Part shown: piece after piece, positions 62,701 to 64,000 of the stretch
How positions within the stretch are numbered: position 1 is the first letter of the stretch
Layout of the letters: every line of letters starts with the position of its first letter
Source of the DNA: Iris pallida
Taxonomy: Eukaryota; Streptophyta; Magnoliopsida; Asparagales; Iridaceae
DNA length: 64,000 nt
NCBI GenBank assembly: GCA_029216955.1
Contig: JANAVB010003400.1
Coordinates: 16,626,868 to 16,690,867 of the forward strand
Reading direction: 5' to 3'
Notes under the pieces: model-generated
The model's input: only the letters and a program-made list of their open reading frames with translations
What the model was told of the DNA's origin: nothing
The model's database searches: none
Program-made: the position numbers and the translations under genes

Positions 62701-63573
62701 GAGGATATCCTTATATCACCTTTGGCCATGACACTCACACTACTCGGTTTGAGACATTTTGCTAGGGACATGACTTATGGACTGGCCATCTCTAAAGTCG
62801 TACGGCGGTAGATATTCGTAACTGCTATGACTAGGGTTTAGAGACTCAAGCAGTTACAAAACTGGACGAGTTATGGACAAGACTTGAATAGTGTAGAAAA
62901 TATTGGGGAAGGACAATCGCTAGTGCGTATGAGAAGCCAAACAGGTAACCCATAGTTTTTGAAAGGAACTATGGCGATATATTTGCAGATGCCCTCTGAC
63001 GTTTTGGACGTTACGGATGGATACGTATGACTGGATGCCAGTTGCCTACTTATAGCCTAAAATCCTACCCATGTGCATGAAAGTTGTCCTCTAAATTGCA
63101 CAATAGATGGTTAGCATTCCCTTTGCATATTGGTATTTAGGAGAGTCTGCATATTATTATTTTGACAGTTCATATTAGTTTGTTCTTCCTGTATCTTGCT
63201 ACGTCTCTCTGAGGACCTGGTTATTCCCCAGGTGTGTTCATGTCTTCCGCATGTATACTAGCAGGGATCGTGGTCTTCACCATTTATTCGAAGATGACGT
63301 GACTTGGTTCCTCCTTGCTACTTCCACTTAGCCTTTTATATATCATGTACTTCTTTCTTTTTATTTTGGTTGGTAGTGGATGTGTCTCCACCCAACATAT
63401 TGTACTAAGATAATTCATTATCTTTTACTCCTTTATTTGTGGATGAGATTATTTAGTTATGGTTTACTACATTTTATAGCTTATGTATACATAAAAGGCC
63501 CATGTACTTCGTATTTATACAACTGGCATGTCTACGTACTTAGTCCTACGAATTTTGGGACTGGGGCGTTACA
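59719..63573 (+). mobile_element. Element E: 5' LTR
   Basis: Starts TGTAAAGCCCCTAAATTTC and ends GGGGCGTTACA just before the shared leader block, giving 3855 bp. The left 700 bases are very AT-rich. 60600-61560 is GC- and CT-rich with spurious frames on both strands. 61600-62300 is AT-rich again. The right end (62340-63573) has no gene. The other LTR lies outside the window, so the target duplication cannot be checked. Confidence 0.8.
60466..60510 (+). promoter_or_regulatory. Candidate TATA box and start region in LTR E
   Basis: CAATATATATAGGGGAG (60469-60485) is a good plant TATA box, about 750 bases into the LTR. It precedes ATTCTCCACAATCATC, a plausible start site 25-35 bases on. A CT/GC-rich leader-like block follows. 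Confidence 0.5.
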
Positions 63574-64000
63574 TATTTTTGTGGTGGCCCATGCAGGTCA
63601 AGATAAATTGTTTGGTTACTTTACTGTACCAAGCAAGCCTGCGTATAGGATTAGAGTCTAGGATCTCATCCACATACTTGACCACCTTCTTGCTTGACTC
63701 CTCGAGTTGAATCTTACTCGATCCCTTCTATCGTAATTTGTGCCCTTCTTTCGTGCTTGATAGAGATTAATAAGGTAACCCATACTAGGTGGACATGACC
63801 CATTGTCCCATCACCACTAGTTTAACTCTTGTAAGTTGGGTAGCCACCTCACGACCTAACATTTCTTTGTCCTTGTGACCCATATTAACATGATCACTTA
63901 GACTATAGCCTTTATAGGACCCTAACTTATCTAGCATACCCAGCCTTAGACAAAGGACAATAGGATGAATGTATAGGAACAATCACATGACAAGATGTAG
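63574..64000 (+). mobile_element. Element E: start of interior
   Basis: Begins TATTTTTGTGGTGGCCCATG with a hairpin at 63608-63636. From about 63830 it resembles C1 interior near 33100 (GTAAGTTGGGTAGC, GACAATAGGATGAATGTATA). No coding sequence appears before the window ends. Confidence 0.75.

Overview
The window is repeat-rich plant nuclear DNA with no ordinary host gene. The families point to a flowering plant with a large genome: a CACTA (En/Spm) transposon with TNP1- and TNP2-type genes, Ty3/gypsy LTR retrotransposons with LTRs near 4-5 kb, plant L1-type LINEs with a DUF4283 ORF1, and long (TA)n tracts. I cannot name the species. A monocot is possible but not shown.

Layout. The left half is a four-level nest. 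Element B (LTR 1-2488, broken gag 2733-4184) is interrupted at 4185 by non-coding LTR element C1 (5' LTR 4185-6047 and 29781-32028, interior 32029-36232, start of 3' LTR 36233-36723). The 5' LTR of C1 is split by non-coding LTR element A (6048-29775, CAAAT target duplication). The 5' LTR of A is split by a 13.3 kb CACTA transposon (7544-20838). The CACTA holds a decayed TNP2 transposase, a TNP1-like gene, a captured two-exon fragment resembling prefoldin subunit 1, a LINE scrap and a foldback element.

The right half is built on the 3' LTR of C1. A minus-strand LINE (36724-37173, 39002-43476, 54565-55110) is split twice: by a reverse-oriented A-type LTR fragment (37174-38996, CCACT repeats) and by LTR element F (43477-54559, TTTGG target duplication, LTRs 4.8-4.9 kb around only 1.34 kb of interior). 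The 5' end of the LINE abuts a truncated second copy of C (C2, 55111-58211). C2 is interrupted by a second, internally deleted LINE (58212-59718), which is cut by element E (5' LTR 59719-63573, interior running off the window).

How the pieces relate. A, C and F have no recognisable gag or pol, so they would depend on proteins from autonomous relatives. B, whose LTR resembles that of A, may be a decayed relative of such a source. Although their LTR bodies differ, A, B, C, E and F share a block just inside the 5' LTR (GTGGTGGCCCATGCAGGTC), and A, C and F share a polypurine-tract region. A, B, C and E can also form a short hairpin 30-60 nt downstream of the block whose stem sequence changes but whose pairing is kept. 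This leader is the best candidate for an undescribed feature: a packaging or dimerisation signal used to mobilise non-coding elements in trans. All homology calls are from memory of family motifs; no search was run.
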